Below are positions 17,822-25,639 of a stretch of DNA of 64,000 nucleotides, one piece after another. This DNA comes from Bdellovibrio sp. (GTDB taxonomy: Bacteria > Bdellovibrionota > Bacteriovoracia > Bacteriovoracales > Bacteriovoracaceae). The DNA lies in assembly GCA_016187935.1 (NCBI GenBank), contig JACPIU010000037.1, positions 106,831 through 170,830 of the forward strand, written 5' to 3'. A program made the position numbers and the translations under genes. Within the stretch, counting starts at the first letter, position 1. Every line of letters begins with the position of its first letter. A model generated the notes under the pieces. That model did no database searches, was not told the origin of the DNA, and worked only from the letters and a program-made list of their open reading frames with translations.

Positions 17822-19654
17822 ATGCAGGACGATCAGAAAATCGATCACAATAGTAAACTGTACCAAATTCGCCATAGTCTGGCGCATATTTTGGCCCAAG
17901 CCGTACTGGAAGTACGTCCCGGCTCAAAACTGGGATTTGGTCCCCCAATTGATGACGGGTTCTATTACGATTTTATCTTGAGTTCTCCCCTGACGGAGGA
18001 GGATTTCAAAGAAATTGAAAAAAAAATGAAATATATTATCAAGCTGCGCCAACCCTTCGTTCGCGAAGATTTGCCTAAAACCGAAGCTTTGAAACGCATC
18101 GAGGAAATGGGTGAACCTTACAAGCGCGAGTATGCCGAAGAGTTAATTTCCAAGCACGGACTGAACAGTTTGAGTTTCTATAAAAATGGAACGTTTTTGG
18201 ACATGTGTGAGGGTCCACACTTAAAACACACCGGCGAAATTGATCCAGGCTGCTTTAAAATACGCAGTCTGGCAGGGGCCTATTGGCGCGGCGATTCTCG
18301 TAATGCCATGATGACACGTATTTATGCTTGGGCCTTCGAAACCAAAGAGGAACTGGATCGATACGTAAAGGCCTGGGAAGAGGCCCAGGCGCGCGATCAT
18401 AAGAAATTAGGCAAAGAATTAGAATTCTTTGCCATAGATGAAGAAATCGGTAAGGGGCTACCTCTCTGGCTCCCCCACGGAACAGTGATCCGTGATGAAA
18501 TTGAAAAATTGATGCGGGAGTTTGAATTTCAAGATGGTTATCAGCGTGTCACAACTCCTTGTATTACGAAAACCGGTCTCTATCATAAAACTGGCCATCT
18601 CCCCTACTACAAAGATGCCATGTTTCCCTTTATGGAAGTTCACGAATCAGTAGACGTACCAGGCTCGGCCGCGCAGGAAAAAGTTAAAGAAACATATGTT
18701 CTTAGACCTATGAACTGCCCCCATCACCATCGCATTTTCGCATCCAAGTTACGCTCTTATCGTGAGCTGCCCTTGCGTTTGGCCGAATATGGCAACGTCT
18801 TCCGCTTTGAAGATTCGGGTTCCGTGTCAGGACTATTACGGGTCCGTGGAATGTGTATGAATGATGCCCACATTTACTGTACCGAAGACCAGATCGAAGA
18901 GGAATTTCTCAAAGTCATGCGCATGCATGCCCACCTCTACGATCTTCTCGGGCTGAAAAATTATTACATGCGCCACTCTACCTGGGACCCGGAAGATCCC
19001 AAGGGCAAAGAGAAATTCGTCAATGATCCGGCGGCTTGGGAATTCACCCAAGATAGAGTACGCCGGGCGATGGATAAATCGGGCCTGCCTTATAAAGAAG
19101 TGAAAGGTGAAGCGGCCTTCTACGGACCTAAAGTCGATTTTCAAATGAGCACAGTGACAGGGCGAGAAGAAACAATCTCAACCAACCAGTTGGATTTCGC
19201 CGTACCTGCGCGTTTAGGTCTTGAGTATATTGGTGCTGATAATAAGGCCCACCGCCCCTATGTTATTCATCGTGCGCCTGCTGGAACCCATGAACGCTTT
19301 GTGGCCTTTTTGATCGAACATTTCGGCGCTGCTTTCCCCACCTGGCTAGCACCTGTACAAGCCAAGGTTATCCCCATTTCCGAACACATCTTGCCCTACG
19401 CAAATCAATTGGTGGAAGAAATGCGCAAACGTTTTATTCGTGCTGAAGTGGATGACTCCAATGACTCCATCAATAAAAAAATCCGCACCAATACCAAGAA
19501 AAAAATTCCTAACCTCCTTATTGTAGGAGAACGGGAAAGCGAGTCACAGGAAATTACTCTCCGCCGCTACGGCATTGAGAATCAACAGACCATGAAAAAA
19601 GATGAGTTCTTTCACTGGATCGAAGAAAAAATTAAAACGCGCGCTTTGAATTAA
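17822..19654 (+). CDS. thrS: Threonine--tRNA ligase, lacking the TGS domain
   Basis: This enzyme charges tRNA-Thr in the cytoplasm. I chose ATG 17822 (GGGGAG 9 bases upstream) rather than an in-frame TTG at 17786, giving 610 residues. The editing domain starts almost at once with the HxxxH motif (His18, His22 in RHSLAHILAQAV). The class II core shows MNCPHHHRIF with zinc ligand Cys299, RFEDSGSVSGLLRVRGM and the anticodon-binding domain from about 505. The N-terminal TGS domain of about 60 residues is missing; too little sequence lies upstream to hold it. TGS-less forms occur in spirochaetes, as far as I recall. The usual infC-rpmI-rplT neighbours are not here. Confidence 0.97.
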   Translation: MQDDQKIDHNSKLYQIRHSLAHILAQAVLEVRPGSKLGFGPPIDDGFYYDFILSSPLTEEDFKEIEKKMKYIIKLRQPFVREDLPKTEALKRIEEMGEPYKREYAEELISKHGLNSLSFYKNGTFLDMCEGPHLKHTGEIDPGCFKIRSLAGAYWRGDSRNAMMTRIYAWAFETKEELDRYVKAWEEAQARDHKKLGKELEFFAIDEEIGKGLPLWLPHGTVIRDEIEKLMREFEFQDGYQRVTTPCITKTGLYHKTGHLPYYKDAMFPFMEVHESVDVPGSAAQEKVKETYVLRPMNCPHHHRIFASKLRSYRELPLRLAEYGNVFRFEDSGSVSGLLRVRGMCMNDAHIYCTEDQIEEEFLKVMRMHAHLYDLLGLKNYYMRHSTWDPEDPKGKEKFVNDPAAWEFTQDRVRRAMDKSGLPYKEVKGEAAFYGPKVDFQMSTVTGREETISTNQLDFAVPARLGLEYIGADNKAHRPYVIHRAPAGTHERFVAFLIEHFGAAFPTWLAPVQAKVIPISEHILPYANQLVEEMRKRFIRAEVDDSNDSINKKIRTNTKKKIPNLLIVGERESESQEITLRRYGIENQQTMKKDEFFHWIEEKIKTRALN

Positions 19655-19672
19655 TAAACGAGTGGAGACTTA

Positions 19673-20107
19673 ATGCTATCTAAAACCAAAGTTGAAATTA
19701 GAAATAATCTCTGGGATAAAATTGCTATGGGGCTAGCCAGTGTTTGCGCTATTCATTGCCTACTTTTACCCGTTGTTCTTGTGGCACTCCCATGGCTAGA
19801 GGGGCTCTTTCCGCACGCATGGTTCCACGTCATGATCCTCGGAGTCACTGTCCCTTTAGCGCTTCTCGCCTTCTACCATGGTTGGAAACAGCATCGAACA
19901 TTATCACCTCTCTTGTGGGCCACCGCAGGAGTTCTGGGATTAACAGTGGGTGTTGTCATGCATGAGAATTTCATGATGGAACGCATCTTTTCATTAGCAG
20001 GTAGTTTCTTCCTCTTATTAGGACATGCCCAAAATATACGCCGATGCCGATGCCATCATGACCATAACCAGGGGCATTTTTGCCGGGATAACCACTCAAA
20101 TTCATAA
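19673..20107 (+). CDS. MerC-domain membrane protein
   Basis: The 144-residue protein has four hydrophobic helices. The first carries the MerC-type metal-binding Cys in SVCAIHCLLLPVVL, and the others contain HAWFHVMILGVTVPLALLAF and VGVVMHENFMMERIF. The tail is rich in His and Cys (RRCRCHHDHNQGHFC), which suggests metal binding in the cytoplasm or periplasm. MerC proteins move mercuric ions, but many chromosomal members have no mer operon, as here; zinc or copper handling is as likely. The ribosome site is GTGGAG. It follows thrS by 18 bases and may be read through from it. Confidence 0.8.
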   Translation: MLSKTKVEIRNNLWDKIAMGLASVCAIHCLLLPVVLVALPWLEGLFPHAWFHVMILGVTVPLALLAFYHGWKQHRTLSPLLWATAGVLGLTVGVVMHENFMMERIFSLAGSFFLLLGHAQNIRRCRCHHDHNQGHFCRDNHSNS

Positions 20108-20248
20108 TATTACATCTCAAAACACAGCGTATGATATTGATTTCAAAGGAAATTAACAAATTCCTTACAACATTCGCGTGCATGTTTTTTAATTGATGTT
20201 AAAATAATTCCAGGATTTTGATGTGGGACGCAATCAAGGAGATGAGCT

Positions 20249-20650
20249 ATGTCTCAAATGAATAAGCACTTCGACAATGAATTTATTGTGCAGCAAAAAA
20301 ACAGACTTCTTGAAATGCGTCGTGAAGTTTTAAATAAAATTCACGCCCAAGATAAAGAAGATATCGCCGTCCCACCGGAAGAAATGATCGAAGAAGGAGA
20401 CATTGCTCAGACGTTCCTTAGCCAAGAATTATCTTTTGAATTGCGCGAAAGAGAATTACGTCGCCTGCGCGAAATTGATACGGCCCTGGCAAAAATTGAA
20501 GATGGCACCTATGGAATCTGCGAGGAGACTGATGAACCGATTAGTCGCAAGCGTTTAGAAAAAATGCCATGGACTCGTCTCTCTATTCAGGCAGCGGAGC
20601 AAGAAGAACGCGATGGGCGTCAGTATATCGGCAATCAAAAAGCAAGTTAA
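20249..20650 (+). CDS. DksA/TraR-family protein with incomplete zinc finger
   Basis: The 133-residue protein has the DksA layout: a long coiled coil (about residues 10-85) and a short C-terminal globular part. The coiled-coil tip EEGDIAQTF keeps the D-x-A of the DxxDxA tip that reaches the RNA polymerase secondary channel, with Glu at the first Asp position. The zinc-finger segment YGICEETDEPISRKRLEKMP has only one of four Cys, so zinc is unlikely to be bound. Cys-poor members of this family are known. A role in modulating transcription initiation, possibly with ppGpp, is inferred. AAGGAG precedes the ATG. Confidence 0.88.
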   Translation: MSQMNKHFDNEFIVQQKNRLLEMRREVLNKIHAQDKEDIAVPPEEMIEEGDIAQTFLSQELSFELRERELRRLREIDTALAKIEDGTYGICEETDEPISRKRLEKMPWTRLSIQAAEQEERDGRQYIGNQKAS

Positions 20651-20710
20651 GCATTCTTTAATTGGGATATTCTCTTATTGCCCTTCAGGTTTATTGCGAT
20701 AAAATTGCCC

Positions 20711-22234
20711 ATGGACGTTAGTCATTTACAAAATTTTTTGCGTAATGCCCTTGTTGCCGTTTTATACCCACTTACTTTAGGCCTAGCGTACGCTTCCCCT
20801 CCCCTACTAGTACCGGCCATCCCACCATCTCTGGAAAGAGTTATCGCAAATTCCAAAATGACGGGCCCCTCGGAACGACATACTTCCCTGGGAATGGCCT
20901 TAGTAGATATTCAAACCAATCAATTGAGAGAAGAATACAATGCCAATGCTTCGCTGCCTTGGGCCTCGGTATCTAAAATGCTTACTCTCTATTATGCCCT
21001 CTCAATCTTGGGCCCTCAAAATACTTTTCAAACTGAGCTTCTGACGAACGGCAAAATATCTAATTCTGAAGTCCGCGGTGATTTGATTTTGAAAGGCGGC
21101 GGAGACCCTTCTCTCAATACCGATGGACTGATTAATCTGGCCCTTGCTCTTAAGTCCCAAGGCATTACTAAAATCACTGGCCGATTATTTTATGATGAAA
21201 ACCATTTTTATAATCAATCAAAAATCGCTAATTTCGGTGTGGGTGACGAAGCCTACAACCAAAGCATAGGGGCGCTTAATCTCTATTTCAATCGTATTCA
21301 GATCGTTCGGTCCTCCGGAAATGGGTTCAGACCCGTGCCTGAACTACCTCACTTCCATTTAGCGGCGGATGACCAGGCCGACTTTGTTCAGGGACAACGT
21401 TTTAAATTTTTGGATAATGGCCAATGTATGGAAGATTGGCGCTATTCAAATAACAAACGCTATGAGGCCTTGGAAGAACTCCCCATTAAACATCCGTCAC
21501 GTTTTACGGCAGAAATTTTTGCCGATTTATTGCGGGCCATACAAATTGAAATCGGCCCTCCAGAATTACTGCCGATGGAAAAACAAAACGAGCTTTACAA
21601 GAATGCCCAAAGCATTGCCATTCATCATTCCCCTCCAATCTTTGACCTCGCCAGGTCGGCGATGGAATATTCCAATAATTTATATACTGAAGCCATGCTG
21701 ATCAAAGCGGCCCGTCAGTCTTCAAGTAAGAATGTAACTCTGAAAGAAGCCGCTGACACCATGCTGGTGTGGTACAAAGCCAATGCTCCTAAAATTCCGT
21801 GGGGCGATATTTCAATGATCAATGGCTCAGGGCTAACGGCGGAAAATCGCTTTGCTGCAAATACGTTGGCCTCCTGGATTTCCTCAACTCATCTTACCAA
21901 ATTTTCAAGTGAAACCACTTCACCACAATACTACTGGGCCCTTCTTCCCATGGCAGGACAAAATAGCTGGCTGAAAGAGCGTTGGAATCAGCCAAACATT
22001 GCCCACCGTTTATGGGCCAAAACAGGAACTCTCGATTTTGTCCAATCAATGGCCGGAATTTTTGTCGCGCGCTCAGGTAAACTTTATGCCTTTGCTTTAA
22101 CTGCCGCCAATCTCTTAGAAAGAGAAAAACTTGATAAAGGCGAGCAAATGCCACAGGCACGGGCAGGACAATTTGGAAGTAAGGCCAAAAGCCTTTTTAT
22201 GGATATAATCAAAGATTGGTATGAGCGTTTCTAA
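20711..22234 (+). CDS. dacB: D-alanyl-D-alanine carboxypeptidase/endopeptidase, PBP4 (DacB) family
   Basis: This exported enzyme acts on peptidoglycan peptides. All three penicillin-binding motifs are visible: Ser86-x-x-Lys89 in WASVSKMLTLYYAL, SNN in MEYSNNLYTEAML, and KTG in LWAKTGTLDFV. The length of 507 residues fits peptidase family S13. ATG 20711 gives a signal peptide (about residues 8-28, ending LAYASP); an alternative TTG at 20678 has no better ribosome site. Its 3' end overlaps the amidase gene by 14 bases, so the two are translationally coupled and should be made together. Such pairs remodel cell wall; in predatory relatives PBP4 enzymes also act on prey wall (inference only here). 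Confidence 0.93.
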   Translation: MDVSHLQNFLRNALVAVLYPLTLGLAYASPPLLVPAIPPSLERVIANSKMTGPSERHTSLGMALVDIQTNQLREEYNANASLPWASVSKMLTLYYALSILGPQNTFQTELLTNGKISNSEVRGDLILKGGGDPSLNTDGLINLALALKSQGITKITGRLFYDENHFYNQSKIANFGVGDEAYNQSIGALNLYFNRIQIVRSSGNGFRPVPELPHFHLAADDQADFVQGQRFKFLDNGQCMEDWRYSNNKRYEALEELPIKHPSRFTAEIFADLLRAIQIEIGPPELLPMEKQNELYKNAQSIAIHHSPPIFDLARSAMEYSNNLYTEAMLIKAARQSSSKNVTLKEAADTMLVWYKANAPKIPWGDISMINGSGLTAENRFAANTLASWISSTHLTKFSSETTSPQYYWALLPMAGQNSWLKERWNQPNIAHRLWAKTGTLDFVQSMAGIFVARSGKLYAFALTAANLLEREKLDKGEQMPQARAGQFGSKAKSLFMDIIKDWYERF

Positions 22235-22976
22235 AAAGATATTATTCAGTACTCTGCTTGGTTGCATGTTCCTATCCTGGGAGATTTGGGCCAGAACTCC
22301 TGTTGTTCTAATCGATCCAGGCCATGGCGGCGACGATTGTGGGGCAAAATCTTATATCAGGGCAAGACAGCGAGTAATTTGTGAAAAAGAACTGGCCTTG
22401 GAAATTGCTCTCAAAATAAATAAATTATTAAAAAAAAATTTTCAATCTTATCTGACTAGAACCTTGGATCGCACCATCTCTTTGGATGATCGTGCCCAAA
22501 TGGCCGACAAAGTCGCTGCCGATTATTTCATTTCCATTCATCTGAATGCGCATGAAAACCCTCAGGCCAAGGGTCTGGAGGTCTACTATCTCGACAACCA
22601 CAATAACATTGCCGTCCACAAGATTGAGCGTGTTGAAAATAAAGATTTAAAAGGAGAGATTGTCGTTATCAATCAAATTCTGGCGGATTTGGTAATTGAG
22701 CGAACCGCCCCCATCTCAAAAGGCTTGGCCCAGTCGATTCACAAAGGACTCGTGAGCACCATAAAAAGGGCCTTTTCCCAATCTGATCGAGGCCCCAAGG
22801 CGGCGTTATTTTATGTACTGGCCTTGAGCAAACGGCCATCGGTACTACTCGAAGCGGGTTTTATGACTCATATGCGTGAACGTGAGCTGATGGCCGATCC
22901 AAATTTTCAAGATAAATTCGCCGAAGGCGTTGCCAATGGCATCACTTCATTTATCAAAAAAAATTATAAATATTAA
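22221..22976 (+). CDS. N-acetylmuramoyl-L-alanine amidase (AmiC-like)
   Basis: The 251-residue exported zinc amidase cleaves the bond between MurNAc and the stem peptide. A signal peptide (residues 1-24, ending EIWA) precedes the Amidase_3 domain, whose motifs are visible: VLIDPGHGGDDCG with the first zinc His, CEKELALEIAL with the zinc Glu, FISIHLNAHENPQ with the third ligand, and the catalytic Glu in SVLLEAGFMTH. It lacks the AMIN domain of E. coli AmiC. The ATG lies inside dacB (14-base overlap) with no strong ribosome site of its own. Its stop codon abuts a palindromic repeat element. Confidence 0.93.
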   Translation: MSVSKKILFSTLLGCMFLSWEIWARTPVVLIDPGHGGDDCGAKSYIRARQRVICEKELALEIALKINKLLKKNFQSYLTRTLDRTISLDDRAQMADKVAADYFISIHLNAHENPQAKGLEVYYLDNHNNIAVHKIERVENKDLKGEIVVINQILADLVIERTAPISKGLAQSIHKGLVSTIKRAFSQSDRGPKAALFYVLALSKRPSVLLEAGFMTHMRERELMADPNFQDKFAEGVANGITSFIKKNYKY

Positions 22977-23100
22977 GAGCCTATCCCAAAACCTTCAGAT
23001 GCTAGGCGCGATTGAGGGAGCGCGGAGGCGTACACAGAGTGTACGCCGCACAAGCGAATGATTGAGCAACGACGCAGATGAGGGTTTTGGGATAGGCTCT
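22976..23100. repeat. 125-bp palindromic (MITE-like) element with nested hairpin
   Basis: Perfect 18-bp terminal inverted repeats, AGAGCCTATCCCAAAACC at 22976-22993 and its complement at 23083-23100, enclose a smaller hairpin with 9-bp arms (GGCGTACAC-AGA-GTGTACGCC, 23027-23047). It fills the space between the stop codons of two convergent genes, amidase and fliN, and overlaps the last base of the amidase stop. Its GC is higher than its surroundings. There is no transposase and no second copy in the window. I believe similar small palindromes occur in other proteobacteria, but could not check. It may also act as a bidirectional terminator. Confidence 0.8.
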
Positions 23101-23102
23101 AA

Positions 23103-23387
23103 TTATTTTTCATCCTGCTTATCATCGGGACTGATAACATCGGTGAGACGAATGCCATATTTATCATTAACCATAACCACTTCACCACGACTCACCAATC
23201 GATCATTCACCAGTACTTCCAAAGGCTCGCCGGCCAATTTTTCTAATTCTAAAACTGAACCTTGCCCCAGAAGCAAGAGATCACGAATAGTCAGTCTCCC
23301 CTGACCAAGTTCGACTGATACTTTCATCGGAACATTATACAACCAAGAAAGGTCCGAACTTTTCTCAAGAACTTCTTCTCTTGCCAT
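23103..23387 (-). CDS. fliN: Flagellar motor switch protein FliN
   Basis: The 94-residue protein is almost only the SpoA/FliN_FliM C-terminal domain: VPMKVSVELGQGRLTIRDLL, LGQGSVLELEKLAGEPLEVL and VNDRLVSRGEVVMVNDKYGI, then a short charged tail. FliN forms the lower part of the flagellar C-ring, which sets rotation direction and helps export. It begins 3 bases after the stop of the YceD-like gene and is probably coupled to it. The usual neighbours fliM, fliO and fliP are absent, so this is a detached motor gene, as are motAB at 55127-56764. Confidence 0.93.
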   Translation of the reverse strand: MAREEVLEKSSDLSWLYNVPMKVSVELGQGRLTIRDLLLLGQGSVLELEKLAGEPLEVLVNDRLVSRGEVVMVNDKYGIRLTDVISPDDKQDEK

Positions 23388-23390
23388 AGG

Positions 23391-23894
23391 CTATTTCCCC
23401 AATACCGGATATGGATTCTTATTGATAAAAGCGTATTCGCGAATAACTTCATACAAATCAAATTTACCGTTATGATACACAAATAGATCGAATTCCTCAT
23501 CATCCACGATGATATTTACCTCATCTTCAAGTTCGTATTTCTTTTTAATGACATCATCGATGTAGCAGGCCCTAATGGCAACATCGATCCGATCCATCAT
23601 GGGGCTACCTGACTGTATGCATGTAGTGATAAATTTCGCCGAAAAATCTCCCTTCACAACAACAATGTCACCATACTTAACATTTTGCTTTTTGGTGATT
23701 TCACACTTGAGATGAATCTGAGGGGCCTCCTCTGAAAACAGCACGTCACCCTCTTCAAGCGGGGCATTGAGTTCCGTCAAGATCGATTCCATCCACTCAG
23801 TCGTTTGATCAAATGAAAATAATTCGGGAGTATTGAGCTTCAGCGTGGCCAATGAAACGAGGCCCTTCTCTTTATCTTTAACTTTGCCCTTCAT
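23391..23894 (-). CDS. YceD/DUF177-like protein
   Basis: The 167-residue protein has no signal or membrane helix. The C-terminal half GDFSAKFITTCIQSGSPMMD and the ending FDLYEVIREYAFINKNPYPV resemble DUF177 (YceD), whose members normally precede rpmF and are linked to 23S rRNA or ribosome maturation. The Cys pair normal in that family is incomplete (only TTCIQSG). rpmF is not next to it here; fliN follows at 3 bases. The family assignment is by eye and moderate; the link with flagella is only positional. Confidence 0.55.
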   Translation of the reverse strand: MKGKVKDKEKGLVSLATLKLNTPELFSFDQTTEWMESILTELNAPLEEGDVLFSEEAPQIHLKCEITKKQNVKYGDIVVVKGDFSAKFITTCIQSGSPMMDRIDVAIRACYIDDVIKKKYELEDEVNIIVDDEEFDLFVYHNGKFDLYEVIREYAFINKNPYPVLGK

Positions 23895-24055
23895 GGCCTA
23901 GACCTATTTACTATCATGCGATTATACCTATTTATGAAGCAGGCAAAAATCCTGAAATCCCTGCTTATAGCTTAGATTAACCGCAATATAGGTCTGGAGC
24001 AATTGCTGCTTCACTGAACAATTTTGCTCTCAGCCAGCTTATCCGAGCAATCCAG

Positions 24056-24277
24056 TTAGTTAATAATATGAATGATACTGCGTGGGCCAAAGTCACAGTT
24101 GAGACAGCGGGCCATTTCTTCAATTAACAGACTATTGCAGTCAGGACGGTGAGAAAAACACAGTTTTATACCGCATTTTGGACAAATCTCGATCTGCTTC
24201 TTCACTTCATCAGCGGTTCCACTATATTTCTCATAACATTCGAACTCGAAATCCTTAACACTTTCTTTAAGACTCAT
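24056..24277 (-). CDS. Small zinc-ribbon protein
   Basis: The 73-residue protein has two Cys pairs in zinc-ribbon spacing, IEICPKCGIKLCF and EMARCLNCDFGP, plus extra Cys and His between them (FSHRPDCNSLL). GAGGTGAC lies at a workable distance from the ATG. Small proteins of this kind bind zinc and contact nucleic acid or protein, but I do not recognise a named family. An overlapping frame on the other strand (24149-24355) has no such features. Confidence 0.6.
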   Translation of the reverse strand: MSLKESVKDFEFECYEKYSGTADEVKKQIEICPKCGIKLCFSHRPDCNSLLIEEMARCLNCDFGPRSIIHIIN

Positions 24278-24434
24278 TGGATGTCACCTCTGTTGCAGGA
24301 CAGGTTGCCTCCTCTTTCGTCAACCATCAGTGAATATTTAAGAAAAGTATTTTAAAATGTCTGGCGGTGCAAATATTTCCAGAAACCGGCCTTCGCACCA
24401 CTAAAATTCAACTTATTTGAACAAAGGATTGAGT

Positions 24435-24824
24435 ATGCCATCTATTTTTACCAAAATTATCAATGGGGAAATTCCCTGCTATAAGATCATGGAAGACGAA
24501 TTCACTATCGCCTTTTTAACTATTCAACCCATCCATTTGGGCCATACCTTAGTTGTTCCCAAAATTGAAATTGACCATCACCTTGATTGCCCAGAACCAT
24601 ACTATTCTCGCGTTTTTATCAATGCACAAAAAATAGGCAAGGCCATTATGAAGGCCACCAACTGTAAGCGTATTGGAACTTGTATTATCGGACTAGAAGT
24701 GCCGCACTTCCATTATCATCTAATGCCGATCTGGTCCCCTGAAGATATGGATTTTCGTAGGGCCAAGTCCCGCAGTGAAAAAGAAATGAAAGAGATTCGT
24801 GAAAAGATCTGCTCTTATCTCTAG
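24435..24824 (+). CDS. HIT-family nucleotide-binding hydrolase
   Basis: The 129-residue protein starts at ATG 24435 (AAGGA upstream). The N-terminus SIFTKIINGEIPCYKIMED is typical of the HIT family, and the histidine triad HFHYHLMP fits the H-x-H-x-H-x-x motif, whose middle His is the catalytic nucleophile. HIT proteins hydrolyse AMP-linked substrates such as adenosine 5'-phosphoramidates or dinucleoside polyphosphates. The segment before the triad, RIGTCIIGLEVP, replaces the usual N-x-G. It is convergent with and overlaps the DUF2797 gene by 4 bases. Confidence 0.93.
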   Translation: MPSIFTKIINGEIPCYKIMEDEFTIAFLTIQPIHLGHTLVVPKIEIDHHLDCPEPYYSRVFINAQKIGKAIMKATNCKRIGTCIIGLEVPHFHYHLMPIWSPEDMDFRRAKSRSEKEMKEIREKICSYL

Positions 24825-25633
24825 TTCTGATTTATAACTTCAAAACTAAGATGATATCCCTGGTGTTTTCTTATATTCACAACACCTTTATCAAAAATCA
24901 GATACTGACCTTTGATTCCTATCAGAATCCCTTCAAAATGATGTTTTCTATCGAGATCGATGCTGGTCACCTTGTTCAGTTGGGCCACTTGAAGATAGTG
25001 AAAATAAAAATTCGTGGATTCCACTTCTTCACCTTCTAAATCGTCCACAAGATTGGCAAATTCGAGGTAAAGCTCTTCACGCAATTCCAACAAGTCTCGC
25101 TTATCCGAAATTTCACCTAACAACATTTGTTGCCAATTGGTTTTATCAGGAAGACTTTTACTCATTTCAAGTTCCATCAATCCCGCTTGATATCGGGAAG
25201 AGAAACGTAAAATAGGCAAGGCCTCAATGGCACCTTGATCCATCCAGCGTGTTTCACACCTGTTGGCGGCAGTAACCCCCACTTTTATGTGATTGGTGCG
25301 CGCCAAGTACACCACAAAAGGAATCATGCAATGCTCTTCCCCCCACTTCATATCGCGACAAGTACCTTTGCCGTAATGACATTGATGGGGTTTGACAATG
25401 CACATGTCACACTCTGGCAGATTAGTATAGGCCTTATAACAATACCCTTGACCGTAAGTTTTCTTAATCAGTTCCCCTGTGGCAATGCAATTAATTCTCC
25501 CTTCAAAATTGATCCTGATTTTCTTTCCGATCAAAGGATTGAGAGGTACGAGCGCATCTCCAATGGGGAGAACGTATTGTACAGTCTCCCCATTGGTTGT
25601 TTGCATTTTTAGAACATTACCTTCGTGTTTCAT
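24821..25633 (-). CDS. DUF2797-family protein
   Basis: The 270-residue cytoplasmic protein has a Cys-rich centre (GYCYKAYTNLPECDMCIVKP, HQCHYGKGTCRDMKWGEEHC) and the family hallmark HIKVGVTAANRCETRWMDQG. These match DUF2797, a family of unknown function. The Cys and His set looks like a metal site. The VGxTxxxxxxxRW pattern recalls nuclease domains of GIY-YIG type, but I cannot show catalysis. It starts 6 bases after the nth stop, so it is co-transcribed with nth, which hints at DNA metabolism without proof. Confidence 0.75.
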   Translation of the reverse strand: MKHEGNVLKMQTTNGETVQYVLPIGDALVPLNPLIGKKIRINFEGRINCIATGELIKKTYGQGYCYKAYTNLPECDMCIVKPHQCHYGKGTCRDMKWGEEHCMIPFVVYLARTNHIKVGVTAANRCETRWMDQGAIEALPILRFSSRYQAGLMELEMSKSLPDKTNWQQMLLGEISDKRDLLELREELYLEFANLVDDLEGEEVESTNFYFHYLQVAQLNKVTSIDLDRKHHFEGILIGIKGQYLIFDKGVVNIRKHQGYHLSFEVINQN

Positions 25634-25639
25634 ATTTTC

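Noticed and set aside
24149..24355. 68-codon plus-strand frame opposite the zinc-ribbon gene
   Set aside because: The opposite strand has paired CxxC motifs and a ribosome site; this frame has neither.
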